The notes under the pieces were generated by a model. It saw only the letters and a list, made by a program, of their open reading frames with translations. It was not told the origin of the DNA and made no database searches. A stretch of DNA of 64,000 nt from Sphingopyxis sp. YF1 (GTDB taxonomy: Bacteria > Pseudomonadota > Alphaproteobacteria > Sphingomonadales > Sphingomonadaceae), in the NCBI RefSeq assembly GCF_022701295.1, contig NZ_CP033204.1, forward strand, positions 1,798,001-1,862,000. The letters are read 5' to 3'. The position numbers and the translations under genes were made by a program. This document shows positions 19,522 through 27,872 of this stretch, piece by piece. The stretch's first letter is position 1; each line of letters begins with the position of its first letter.

Positions 19522-20366
19522 TGAAACAGGATATGAAACAGACTCGCGAAGATTATCTGCAGGCGGCCGAGGGCTGGGGCGCCGATCGCCACGCCGAATT
19601 GACCAGGTCGCGCCGGACGGCTTGGATCGTCGCGAGCGTCGCGGCCGCGATTGCGCTGATCGAGGCGCTGGCGCTTGTCTTTCTGACGCCGCTCAAGACG
19701 GTTCAGCCCTACACGCTGCTGGTCGACCGCCACACGGGTTTCGTGCAGGCGCTCGACCCGCTCCAGCCCGCACGGGTGACCAGCGACACCGCCCTGACCC
19801 AGAGCTTCCTCGTCCAATATGTCATCGCGCGCGAAAATTACGACGTCGACGCGGTCCAGAACGACTATCGCAAGGTCGCGCTGTGGTCGGCCGACAAGGC
19901 GCGCACCGACTATCTTGCGCTGATGCAGGCCGACAACCCGGCCAGCCCGCTCGCGCGTTATCCGCGCACGACCACCGTCGAAACGCAGGTCAAGAGCATC
20001 TCGCCGATCAGCGCAAGCGTCGCGCTGATCCGCTTCGACACGCGCCGCCGCGACGCGACCGGCGAATGGCAACCCGCGCAAAGCTGGGTGTCGACGGTCA
20101 AATATCGCTATTCTGGCGAGCCGATGAAGCAGGAGGACCGCGTGTTCAACCCGCTCGGCTTCCAGGTCGTGAGCTACCGCCGCGATGCCGAAATGCTGCC
20201 GCCGCCGGCCCCCGCCGACGCCCGCCCGGCCCCCTCGGAAAGCGAGGCTCCGGGTCAGGCAAGCGCCGCGGCCGCCACCCTTCCCCAGCCCGGTGCGCAA
20301 CCGGACGGACGCCGCCGCGGCGACGTCGTCAAGGTGATGCCCGATGGCACGCAGGTGACGCTGTGA
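19521..20366 (+). CDS. virB8: VirB8-type T4SS assembly factor
   Basis: A 281-residue bitopic protein with a short cytoplasmic N-terminus, a membrane helix (TAWIVASVAAAIALIEALALVF) and a periplasmic NTF2-like VirB8 domain with TVQPYTLLVDRHTGFVQAL, ENYDVDAVQNDYRKVALWS and WVSTVKYRYSGEPM. Its C-terminal extension is Pro/Ala-rich. ATG 19521 overlaps the virB6 TGA by one base; GTG at 19518 is an alternative. Confidence 0.88.
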   Translation: MKQDMKQTREDYLQAAEGWGADRHAELTRSRRTAWIVASVAAAIALIEALALVFLTPLKTVQPYTLLVDRHTGFVQALDPLQPARVTSDTALTQSFLVQYVIARENYDVDAVQNDYRKVALWSADKARTDYLALMQADNPASPLARYPRTTTVETQVKSISPISASVALIRFDTRRRDATGEWQPAQSWVSTVKYRYSGEPMKQEDRVFNPLGFQVVSYRRDAEMLPPPAPADARPAPSESEAPGQASAAAATLPQPGAQPDGRRRGDVVKVMPDGTQVTL

Positions 20367-21061
20367 CCCGGTTCCCGCCGCTCCTGTTCGCGGCGCTGCT
20401 CGCGCTTCCTGCGGCGGCACAGGTCGATCCCCAGCCGATCGGGATCGATCCGGCGATCCAGGCGGTGACCTATGCCGAGGGCAAGGTCGTGCGCCTGACC
20501 GCGGCACCGGGCTATCAGCTCACGGTCGAAATCTCGGCCGACGAGACGATCGAGAATATCGCGCTCGGCGACAGCGCGGCATGGCAGGTCTCGCCCAGCC
20601 GCCGCGGCGACCGGTTGTTCATCAAGCCGCTGCAATATGGCGTCACCACCAACATGACGGTGGTCACCGGCACGCGCACCTATTTGTTCGAACTGGCGCC
20701 GTCGAACTATGGCGGCGCGGGCGCGGCGCAGATCGTCCGTTTCGCCTATCCCGAACCGACGCCCGTCTCGACGCCGCCCGACGAACAGCGCGTCGACCAG
20801 GGACTCTACAAACTCACCGGCACGCGCGCGCTCTATCCCAGCGCGATCAGCGAGGACGGCCAGCGTACCTATATGCAGTGGCACGAGGATGCGATGCTTC
20901 CGGCGGTTTATATCGTCGACGAACTGGGGCAGGAAAAGCTGGTCGACGCGATGATGCGCGACGGCATTCTCACCATCGACGACGTGATCCCGCGCCTCGT
21001 CTTCCGGCTCGATGGGAAGCTCGCGCGCGCCGTGCGGCGCAGCGAGGCACGCGTCCGATGA
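20363..21061 (+). CDS. virB9: VirB9/CagX-type T4SS outer-membrane complex protein
   Basis: A 232-residue VirB9/CagX protein with a signal peptide (VTRFPPLLFAALLALPAAAQ). The GTG start overlaps the virB8 stop. The N-terminal domain has DETIENIALGDSAAWQVSP and DRLFIKPLQYGVTTNM; the C-terminal beta-domain has YKLTGTRALYPSAISEDGQR and TYMQWHEDAMLPAVYIVD. VirB9 normally binds the lipoprotein VirB7, for which I find no gene here. The upstream in-frame sequence is antisense noise over virB8. Confidence 0.88.
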   Translation: MTRFPPLLFAALLALPAAAQVDPQPIGIDPAIQAVTYAEGKVVRLTAAPGYQLTVEISADETIENIALGDSAAWQVSPSRRGDRLFIKPLQYGVTTNMTVVTGTRTYLFELAPSNYGGAGAAQIVRFAYPEPTPVSTPPDEQRVDQGLYKLTGTRALYPSAISEDGQRTYMQWHEDAMLPAVYIVDELGQEKLVDAMMRDGILTIDDVIPRLVFRLDGKLARAVRRSEARVR

Positions 21062-22116
21062 CCGAACCGGATATCCCGCCCGAAACCCCGCGCGCGACCA
21101 ACGCGCCGGTTGTGCGCCGCCCGCGGCAAGGCCTGCCGACGCCGCTCCTGGCCGGCGTCGCGGTGCTCGCCGCGGTCGTGCTGTTCGTCGCGCTCGAAGG
21201 CCGCCGACAGGCGGCCGAAGCGCCCGCTATCGCGGGACAGGGCACCGCGCTGATCGCCGCGCCGCCGCCGCTGGCGATTCCCAGCTATCCCGAACCGCCG
21301 CAGCGCTTGCCGGTGCTGCCCGAAACGCCTGCGACCGGCACGCTGCCCAGCGCGCCACCGGCGCCGCCGCAGATCGTCTACGTGCCCCAGCCGGTGCCCG
21401 GGCCGCCGCCGAGCTACGATCCGCCGCCCGCACCGCCGCGCCCGGTCAACGCCGGTCCCGTGCTCGTCTATGACGGCGGGGCGACGACCGGAACGCCGAA
21501 CGCCGACGGCAGCGGCGGCGAGACGCCGCGCGGCGCCACACCTGCCGAGGCGGGGCGCGTCCGCGCGGGCGTCCTCGCGAACCGGTCGACGACGGTGGTT
21601 CAGGGATCGCTGATCCCCGCGGTGCTCGAAACACCGCTCGATTCGTCGCGCCCCGGCTTCTCGCGCGCGGTGGTCCAGCGCGACGTCCGCAGCTTCGACG
21701 GCAGCCGTGTGCTGATCCCGCGCGGCAGCCGCCTGATCGGCGAATATCGCTCCGAAGCGACGCAGGGCCAAAAACGCGCCTTCATCACCTGGACGCGCCT
21801 CATCCGTCCCGACGGCGCGACCATCGCACTCAATTCGCCCTCGGGCGATCCGCTTGGGCGCGGCGGGATCAAGGCAAAGGTCAACAGCCATTTCTTCTCG
21901 CGCTTCGGCGAGGCGATCCTGCAGTCGGTGCTCGACATCGGCGTCAACGCCGCGGCGAGCGCGACCAACTCGCCGGTGGTCATCCTGCCCGGCGGCACCG
22001 GGACGCAGCGGCCGCAGCCCGCCAACATCGCCCCGACGCTCAAGGTCGCCCAGGGCACGAGCATATCGGTCTTCGTCGCGCGCGATCTCGACTTCTCGGG
22101 CGTGGAGCGCCGCTGA
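21058..22116 (+). CDS. virB10: VirB10/TrbI-type T4SS channel protein
   Basis: A 352-residue protein with a cytoplasmic N-terminus, a membrane helix (PLLAGVAVLAAVVLFVALEG), a proline-rich periplasmic stretch (residues about 85-160) and a C-terminal TrbI domain. Motifs in the TrbI domain are QGSLIPAVLETPLDSSRPG, DGSRVLIPRGSRLIGEY, FITWTRLIRPDG and the antenna region ILQSVLDIGVNAAASATNS. It spans inner to outer membrane and transmits VirB4/B11 energy. The start overlaps the virB9 stop (ATGA). Confidence 0.9.
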   Translation: MTEPDIPPETPRATNAPVVRRPRQGLPTPLLAGVAVLAAVVLFVALEGRRQAAEAPAIAGQGTALIAAPPPLAIPSYPEPPQRLPVLPETPATGTLPSAPPAPPQIVYVPQPVPGPPPSYDPPPAPPRPVNAGPVLVYDGGATTGTPNADGSGGETPRGATPAEAGRVRAGVLANRSTTVVQGSLIPAVLETPLDSSRPGFSRAVVQRDVRSFDGSRVLIPRGSRLIGEYRSEATQGQKRAFITWTRLIRPDGATIALNSPSGDPLGRGGIKAKVNSHFFSRFGEAILQSVLDIGVNAAASATNSPVVILPGGTGTQRPQPANIAPTLKVAQGTSISVFVARDLDFSGVERR

Positions 22117-23117
22117 TGGGCAGCATCGCGGCGCTCGCCGACGATCGCGTCTATTTCCGCAGCTATCTCGCGCCGCTCGCCCCCCTGCTCGACCGGAACG
22201 ACGTCACCGACATCTATGTGAACCGCCCCGGCGAAGCCTGGGCCGAATCGCTGAGCGGAAAGATCGAAACCCACGCGATTCCGGCGCTGACCGAGCAGTT
22301 GCTCGAACGGCTCGCGCGCCAGATCGCGTCGCTGTCGCATCAGGGGATCAACCGCGAACATCCTTTGCTCTCGGCGACGATGCCCGACGACGCGCGTGTC
22401 CAGATCGTCGCGCCGCCCGCGACCCGCGGCGGCGTCGTCCTCGCGATCCGCAAACATGTCTCCCCCGACCTCCGGCTCGAGGATTATGCCGGCAGCGGCG
22501 CCTTCGATGCGACCAGGGCCGGGCGGATCGGCGACGCAAGCGCGCTCGACGGGCGCCTCCAGCAGCTGCTCGACGCCGGCGATATCCCCGCCCTCCTGCG
22601 TGCAGCGGTGCAGAACCGTCGCAACGTCCTGATCTCGGGCGGCACCTCTTCGGGCAAGACCACCTTCCTCAACGCGCTGCTGCGCGAGGTGCCGACAAGC
22701 GAGCGGCTGATCCTGATCGAGGACACGCCCGAAATCACGATCCACCATCCGAACGCGATCGGCCTGCTCGCGGCGCGCAGCGCGCTGGGGGAAACACACA
22801 CGAGCGCCGAGGATCTGCTCAGCGCCTCGCTGCGCCTGCGTCCCGACCGTATCATCCTCGGCGAACTGCGTGGCGTGGAGGCCTTTTCCTTCCTGCGCGC
22901 GGTCAACAGCGGACATCCCGGATCGATGACGACGATCCACGCCGACAGCCCCGAGCGCGCGATCGAACAGCTCACGCTGCTCGTGCTCCAGGCGGGCAGC
23001 CGGCTCGACCGCGCCGACGTCCATCACTATGTCCGCTCGACCGTCGACGTCTTTGTCCAGCTCGACCGCACCGGCGGCCAGCGCCGGATCGCCGAGGTCA
23101 AGCTGCGCGAAGTCTAG
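22116..23117 (+). CDS. virB11: VirB11-type T4SS hexameric ATPase
   Basis: A 333-residue secretion ATPase of the VirB11/GspE superfamily. The N-terminal domain (DVTDIYVNRPGEAWAES) precedes the RecA-like domain with Walker A GGTSSGKT at about residues 176-183, the Asp box LILIEDTPEITI, Walker B RPDRIILGELRGVEA and the His box MTTIHADSPERAIEQ. It overlaps virB10 by one base, is the last gene of the operon, and is followed by a hairpin terminator. Confidence 0.93.
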   Translation: MGSIAALADDRVYFRSYLAPLAPLLDRNDVTDIYVNRPGEAWAESLSGKIETHAIPALTEQLLERLARQIASLSHQGINREHPLLSATMPDDARVQIVAPPATRGGVVLAIRKHVSPDLRLEDYAGSGAFDATRAGRIGDASALDGRLQQLLDAGDIPALLRAAVQNRRNVLISGGTSSGKTTFLNALLREVPTSERLILIEDTPEITIHHPNAIGLLAARSALGETHTSAEDLLSASLRLRPDRIILGELRGVEAFSFLRAVNSGHPGSMTTIHADSPERAIEQLTLLVLQAGSRLDRADVHHYVRSTVDVFVQLDRTGGQRRIAEVKLREV

Positions 23118-23131
23118 CGGGCAAAAGAAAG

Positions 23132-23162
23132 GGCGCCCGGCCGCCGGCCGAGCGCCCCCTTA
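23132..23162. terminator. Terminator between virB operon and beta-helix genes
   Basis: GGGCGC (23132-23137) pairs with GCGCCC (23153-23158), with an inner CCGGCC repeat, followed by CCTTAT on the plus strand and preceded by AAAAGAAA (T-rich on the minus strand). It is placed between convergent genes. Confidence 0.65.
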
Positions 23163-23178
23163 TCCGTTTGTCCCGCGA

Positions 23179-24147
23179 TTATTGCTTGGTTGCGGGGCCG
23201 GTGAAGCTGCCATTGCTGACATTGCCGGCGACGATATTGTCGCCAAAGCTGGTCAGTGATGCCCCGGTCAGCACGGTGAGGCCGGTGGTCGTCTGGGTGA
23301 TCTTGCTGCCGCTGACCTGCACCGATGCGCCGGCGCCCCCGGCAACCAGGCCGAGCCCGCCGCCGTTGATGACCGTGTCCTTCACCAGCAGTTGCAGCGG
23401 CGTCGTCGACGACTGCACGATGATGCCGGCGCTCGTATTGTCGGTGAACAGGCTGTTCGTCACCGTGCCTTTGACGCTTGCACCCGTCACCGTGTCGGTG
23501 ATGATGCCAAGGCCGAACCCGTTGTTGTCGGTGACGCGGACATCGTTGAGCGCAAAGGTCGCAGCGACGTTGGCGGCAGGAGCGATGACGATCGCCCCGC
23601 TGTCGTTGGTCGTGGCGACATTATTGACGATCGTCACATTGTCGACCGTCAGCGACGCACCGGTGCTCGCCGGCTGGAAACCGATCGCCCCGCCATTGGT
23701 GCCGCGAAATCCGCGGAAGCTCGAGTTGCGGATGATGACATTGCCCGCCTGCACGATACGGACCCCGAACAGGCCCTGGCCGAAGCCGTCGAAATCGAGA
23801 CCGCTCAGGACGACCGTATCATTGACTCCGGCATTGACGTTGATGCCGTTCCCGCCCGATGCCAGAATGCCGCCGACGGTGAAGTCACAACGGATCGTGA
23901 TCGACTTGGTGATCGTCACCGCACCGAAGCCGGCGGGGTCGAGGCAGTTGATCTCGCCGCCCGCAGCGGTCTTCGAAATCGAGCCGGCAAAGGTCTTGCA
24001 CGGCGCGGTACGGCTGCACGGATTGGCGTCGTCGCCGACGCCCGAGACCCAGGTTCGGGTCGCCTGCGCCGAAGCGGGAGCAGCGAAGGTCAGCGAGCCG
24101 CCGACCGCGAGCAAGGCGTAGAACAGCCCTTTGGTGCGAATTTTCAT
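23179..24147 (-). CDS. Secreted right-handed parallel beta-helix protein (copy 1)
   Basis: A 322-residue protein with a signal peptide ending at APASAQ. It opens with ATRTWVSGVGDDANPCSRTA and then PCKTFAGSISKTAAGGEINC, and continues with repeated Val/Ile/Asn-rich turns (VVLSGLDFDGFG, NVIIRNSSFRGF, SLTVDNVTIVNN, VQVSGSKITQTT) typical of a pectate-lyase-like beta-helix. Three Cys near the N-terminus could form disulfides. I see no catalytic signature. It is equal in length to, and closely related to, the next gene. Secreted or surface role inferred. Confidence 0.82.
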   Translation of the reverse strand: MKIRTKGLFYALLAVGGSLTFAAPASAQATRTWVSGVGDDANPCSRTAPCKTFAGSISKTAAGGEINCLDPAGFGAVTITKSITIRCDFTVGGILASGGNGINVNAGVNDTVVLSGLDFDGFGQGLFGVRIVQAGNVIIRNSSFRGFRGTNGGAIGFQPASTGASLTVDNVTIVNNVATTNDSGAIVIAPAANVAATFALNDVRVTDNNGFGLGIITDTVTGASVKGTVTNSLFTDNTSAGIIVQSSTTPLQLLVKDTVINGGGLGLVAGGAGASVQVSGSKITQTTTGLTVLTGASLTSFGDNIVAGNVSNGSFTGPATKQ

Positions 24148-24204
24148 GATGATCTCTCCAGATAGCGGTGAGAAGGGCGGCCAGCTTCGAGCCGCGCCAT
24201 TCGG

Positions 24205-25173
24205 TTACTGCTTGGAAACGGTGCTGGTGAAGGTGCCGTTGGTGCCGTTGTTCGTCAGCTCGTTGTCGCCATAGCTGATCAACGTCCCGCCGCTGATCGA
24301 ACGGACGCCGAAGGCACTGTTCGACGAGATCAGGTTGTCGCTGACGCGAACCGTCGCACCGACATCCTGCGAAACAACGCCGTTCTGGTTGGTGCCGATG
24401 CTGTTCCCGGCCACCAGGATGTTGGCTGTACTACCGGCGGGGACCTTCGCAAACACGGCGTTGGCGGCATCGGCGAAGACGCTGTTCGACACGACACCCT
24501 TGACCGATGCGCCGTTGATGCCCGTCGTATCGACGCGCAGCCCCGTTCCGCCATTGTCGGCGATCTTCACCTTGTCGATCGCAAAGGTCACTGCGACATT
24601 GGCCGCGGGCTGGATCAGGATGCCCCCCGAATTATTCGCCAGGCCGTTTTTGACGATCGTCACATTGTCGAGGACCAGTGTCGCGGCGAGCGAGGTCGGC
24701 GCAAAATTCACCGCATAGCTCGTTGCCGACTTGAAACCGCGAATTGTCGAATTGCGCAGGTGAAGCCCGCCGCCGCCAAGGAAACGGATGCCATTGACCC
24801 CGGTGCCCAACCCGTCGATTTCGAGCCCGCTGATGACGATGACGTCGTCCACCCCGGCGTTGATCGTGATACCGTTCGTGCCAGAGGCGGTGATCCCGCC
24901 GCCGACATTGTCGCACAGCAGCTTGATCGACTTGGTGATCGTCACCGTACCGAAACCGCCCGGGTCGAGGCAGTTGATCTCGCCGCCCGCCGCCGTTTTT
25001 GCAATCGAGCCGGCAAAGGTCTTGCACGGTGCGGTACGGCTGCACGGATTGACGTCGTCGCCGACCCCCGAAATCCACGTCCGCGTCGCCTGCGCCGAAG
25101 CCGGCGTCGCCAGCGGAATGGCAAGCGTCGCCGCGGATGCAGCCATCAGGCCGCGTATGACATATCTGTTCAT
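24205..25173 (-). CDS. Secreted right-handed parallel beta-helix protein (copy 2)
   Basis: A 322-residue paralogue of the neighbouring gene. The start MNRYVIRGLMAASAA is chosen because it opens a signal peptide ending at TPASAQ. The N-terminal block TRTWISGVGDDVNPCSRTAP followed by CKTFAGSIAKTAAGGEINC is nearly identical to copy 1, while later coils diverge (LHLRNSTIRGFKSA, NILVAGNSIGTNQNG, VRVSDNLISSNSAFG). It is transcribed first, 57 bases before copy 1, so the two are probably one operon arising by tandem duplication. Confidence 0.82.
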   Translation of the reverse strand: MNRYVIRGLMAASAATLAIPLATPASAQATRTWISGVGDDVNPCSRTAPCKTFAGSIAKTAAGGEINCLDPGGFGTVTITKSIKLLCDNVGGGITASGTNGITINAGVDDVIVISGLEIDGLGTGVNGIRFLGGGGLHLRNSTIRGFKSATSYAVNFAPTSLAATLVLDNVTIVKNGLANNSGGILIQPAANVAVTFAIDKVKIADNGGTGLRVDTTGINGASVKGVVSNSVFADAANAVFAKVPAGSTANILVAGNSIGTNQNGVVSQDVGATVRVSDNLISSNSAFGVRSISGGTLISYGDNELTNNGTNGTFTSTVSKQ

Positions 25174-25502
25174 CGATATTCCCCCATGATCGCCCGGTGC
25201 CGGCCCGCAAAGGCCCGGCCGGCCGGAACAGTTCCCACGCATGGCACCGAACGAAAGGACGAGCGCAGTGCGACCCCCCGCCTGCGTCATTTCCGTCGGG
25301 CCCGAAGATTCGCCGGCTCCGCAAAGCCGCCCTCTCCTGCGGACAGCATGACAGGATTGCCGATGGCTAGCAAGCGCTTAACCATCCGGGTATCGGCTTC
25401 TACATCGCTGTTTTCCTTCATTCTTCACGAACAATGCACTTTGTTTGACACGGAGGGGTTGCATCATTGATCCCCCTTCGCTAGGGGCGTCCGCCTCAGC
25501 GA
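25174..25502. other. Intergenic region before tRNA-Ser
   Basis: A 329-base divergent gap between the beta-helix gene and tRNA-Ser. It should hold the minus-strand promoter of the beta-helix pair. On the plus strand a TTGACA (25445-25450) is visible ahead of the tRNA. I see no gene in it. Confidence 0.55.
25445..25473 (+). promoter_or_regulatory. Putative tRNA-Ser promoter
   Basis: A consensus TTGACA (25445-25450), a 17-base spacer and TGATCC as a weak -10, ending about 30 bases before the tRNA. Position fits a tRNA promoter; the -10 match is poor. Confidence 0.45.
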
Positions 25503-25592
25503 GGAGAGTTGGCTGAGTGGTCGAAAGCGTCGCACTCGAAATGCGAAGTGCCGGCAACGGTACCGAGGGTTCGAATCCCTCACTCTCCTCCA
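25503..25592 (+). tRNA. tRNA-Ser (anticodon CGA)
   Basis: The acceptor strands GGAGAGT and ACTCTCC pair perfectly, with CCA encoded at 25590-25592. The D arm GGCTGAGTGG, the anticodon loop CTCGAAA giving CGA, a long variable arm typical of class II tRNA, and the T arm GAGGGTTCGAATCCCTC are all present. It reads UCG codons. The 3' end is the attachment site of the island that follows. Confidence 0.95.
25576..25592 (+). repeat. attL-like site (3' end of tRNA-Ser)
   Basis: TCCCTCACTCTCCTCCA at the tRNA 3' end is repeated directly as CCCCTCACTCTCTTCCA at 32152-32168 (15 of 17 identical). An integrase remnant lies just inside. This matches tRNA-targeted island integration. Confidence 0.75.
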
Positions 25593-25736
25593 ATTTCTTG
25601 TTTTCACACATTCACGACCATCCGCCGAGAGCCTAGGACAACCTGGGCTCTCCGGGGTGTTTCGTGTCCTCATGTACCCATGCTGTCCAGACCCGCACAT
25701 TTGAATTTGTGGTAAAAAACGTGGGAAAAGATCAGC

Positions 25737-26075
25737 ATGAAAAGGCTATCGGTCAGCGCTGTTAAGTCGGCTACCCGTCCCGGACGATTCTCCGATGGTG
25801 ACGGCCTCTATCTCGTCGTGCAGCCGGGAGGCAGCAAGAGCTGGGCATGCCGGGTCCAAAAGGCGGGCAACCGCCGGGACTTCGGCTTGGGCAGCGCCTC
25901 CAAGGTCAGCCTCGCCGATGCCCGCGAGCGAGCGCGGGAAATCCGCAGTCAGGTCGAGATCGGGCTGGCCCCGCTTTTCGAGCGCCGGAAGGCGCAAGGC
26001 ACTCCAACCTTTCGCGAAGCCACCGCCAAGCTTCTGGCGGCTCCCCGAAGCGAAAGGCGAAAAGCCATCTTGTAG
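25737..26075 (+). pseudogene. Truncated P4-type tyrosine integrase (arm domain only)
   Basis: About 95 residues match the N-terminal arm-DNA-binding (DUF4102) domain of P4-like integrases: LSVSAVKSATRPGRFSDGDG, LYLVVQPGGSKSW, GSASKVSLADARERA and EIGLAPLFERRK. Similarity ends near TFREATAKLL, and the frame stops at 112 residues against a usual 400. The catalytic core (R...HxxR...Y) is absent. Its position 145 bases after the tRNA-Ser 3' end is the normal place for such an integrase, so this is a decayed island integrase. Confidence 0.85.
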
Positions 26076-26118
26076 AGACTGCAATTGTGAATCATCCTCG
26101 CGCGCGAGGGTGAGGAAC

Positions 26119-26661
26119 ATGATCGGACGACAGCGACGATTTGAATATAACGATGCTGACAGGGCGGCTGTGGACCGTCTTGATCGTGAATTTCGTCGTT
26201 CGCTGCTGAGCTATTTCGGCCGTCGGACGCGAAACGGCGCCGACCTTGAAGACATGGTCCAGGCGGTGTTCGAACGGCTGATCAAGCGCGGAGGAACATC
26301 CGAACTGGAGCGTCAGAACCTCAGCGCCTATGTATTCGAAACCGCCAGCAGCGTCCTCGCCGATCATTTGCGCCAAAGGCTCTCGCGCCGTTCCGACGTC
26401 CATGAACCCTTCGATCAAAATCAGCATGGAGGTACGGATTTTTCTCCCGAGCACGTTCTTATCGATCGGCAGGAACTCGCGCGCGCGACCGCCGCGCTGC
26501 TCGAACTGCCCGAACGGACACGGGTGATATTTGTGCTGAGACGGCTTGAAGGCATGCGGTTGGGCGATATCGCGTCGCGGCTCGGACTATCGGTGAGCGC
26601 GGTCGAGAAGCATATCCAGCGTGCCGTTCTTCACCTCATGCGACGCGTTGATCCCGAATGA
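26119..26661 (+). CDS. ECF-type RNA polymerase sigma factor (FecI-like)
   Basis: A 180-residue sigma-70 family factor. Region 2 is recognised by DLEDMVQAVFERLIKRGG, and region 4 by ALLELPERTRVIFVLRRLEG and LGDIASRLGLSVSAVEKHIQ. The start MIGRQRRFEYND follows GAGGAAC. It overlaps the FecR gene by ATGA, and a TonB receptor with an STN domain lies downstream, giving the standard cell-surface signalling order. It would direct transcription of the receptor when the ligand is sensed. Confidence 0.92.
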   Translation: MIGRQRRFEYNDADRAAVDRLDREFRRSLLSYFGRRTRNGADLEDMVQAVFERLIKRGGTSELERQNLSAYVFETASSVLADHLRQRLSRRSDVHEPFDQNQHGGTDFSPEHVLIDRQELARATAALLELPERTRVIFVLRRLEGMRLGDIASRLGLSVSAVEKHIQRAVLHLMRRVDPE

Positions 26662-27740
26662 CGGCCAAGCCTTCCGCTTTATCGCTTCGCGGGCTTGCCC
26701 CTGATGAGGCCGCGGCTGCGTGGATGGTCCGCATGGACACATCGACGCTTGCCCCGGACGAGCAGGCGGCCTTCGATGCCTGGCGGGCGGAATCCGAGGC
26801 CAACGCCGCCGCCTTTGCGCGCGCGAAGGCCGCGTGGAGCCTGTTCGACGATGTGCAGGGTGATCCGGCGCTCGACGCCCTGCGCGTCTCGGCGCTGGCC
26901 GCCGGGCGCGAACCCCGGCGCGGACTTTGGCTCGGCGCGGGCGTCGGGATCGCCGCCTCGCTGCTCGCCGTCCTATTGTTCCAGGGCAACATCCTGACGC
27001 CCCCGCCCGCTGGAGACGGACAGCGCATAGCCGTTCAATCCCCGCCAGAGGCAGCGAGAAGCGCGCAGCAAAGCACCAATGGCGAGTTTGTAACAGCGAG
27101 GGGAGAGCGCCGCACCGTCCGCCTGGCCGACGGCAGCACCATTACGCTCAACACCGACAGCCGCATCCGCGTCGGCTATGGCGCCGATCGCCGCCTGATC
27201 CGCCTGATCAAGGGCCAGGCGCTGTTCGAAGTCGCCAGGGATGCGCACCGTCCCTTTGTCGTGCAGGTCGGAAACCGGCAAGTCACCGCGCTGGGTACGG
27301 TGTTCGAGGTACGGTTCGATGCCGATCGTGTGAAGGTCACCCTCGTCGAGGGCAAGGTGGTCGTCGATGAGGTCGAGGACCGGCCGGACAGGAACGGCCC
27401 CATCATGGTCCCCACCGTTCTGGCCCCGGGACAGGCGCTGGTGACCGTGGACGGCGCGAGGCCGCGACTGACGAAAGTCGACGTCGACCAGCAACTGCGC
27501 TGGCGCGAAGGCTTCGTCGAGTTCGAGGACGCGACGCTCGCCGAGGCGGTGGCCGAGATGAATCGCTACGCCGGCAAGCAACTCGTCATCGCCGATCCGC
27601 GCGTCGGCAATCTGCGGGTCAGCGGCGTGTTCCGCACCGGCAGTCCCGATCGTTTTGCGGCCATCGTCGGCGAACTACTGCCGGTTCGCCAGCATCCGCT
27701 TCCCGACGGCACCGTCGAGTTACACGCCGCGGGACGCTAG
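26658..27740 (+). CDS. FecR-type anti-sigma/transmembrane signal transducer
   Basis: A 360-residue FecR protein. The N-terminal DUF4880 region is seen in DEAAAAWMVRMDTSTLAPDE and EQAAFDAWRAESEANAAAFA. One membrane helix (LGAGVGIAASLLAVLLFQG, near residue 100) is followed by the periplasmic FecR domain (RGERRTVRLADGSTITLNTD, VTALGTVFEVRFDADRVKV) and a C-terminal STN-like region (YAGKQLVIADPRVGNLRVSG). It relays the signal from the receptor's STN domain to the sigma factor. Confidence 0.92.
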   Translation: MTAKPSALSLRGLAPDEAAAAWMVRMDTSTLAPDEQAAFDAWRAESEANAAAFARAKAAWSLFDDVQGDPALDALRVSALAAGREPRRGLWLGAGVGIAASLLAVLLFQGNILTPPPAGDGQRIAVQSPPEAARSAQQSTNGEFVTARGERRTVRLADGSTITLNTDSRIRVGYGADRRLIRLIKGQALFEVARDAHRPFVVQVGNRQVTALGTVFEVRFDADRVKVTLVEGKVVVDEVEDRPDRNGPIMVPTVLAPGQALVTVDGARPRLTKVDVDQQLRWREGFVEFEDATLAEAVAEMNRYAGKQLVIADPRVGNLRVSGVFRTGSPDRFAAIVGELLPVRQHPLPDGTVELHAAGR

Positions 27741-27872
27741 GGAAAAGCCGTTCCTGGGCGCTTCCGGGAAATATTACGCAAATCCCGGTACGGATTTTTC
27801 CTCCACTCACGTTCTGATGTCCGACGCCGGCAAGCGGCGCTCGCGGAAACGCAACATCAGGGGGAGGCAAAC

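Noticed and set aside
15287..23117. Integrated conjugative element
   Set aside because: There is no relaxase, coupling protein, integrase or flanking direct repeat near the operon; the only integrase remnant belongs to the tRNA-Ser region 2.6 kb further on.
25737..26075. Functional integrase
   Set aside because: Only the arm-binding domain is present; the catalytic domain and tyrosine are absent.
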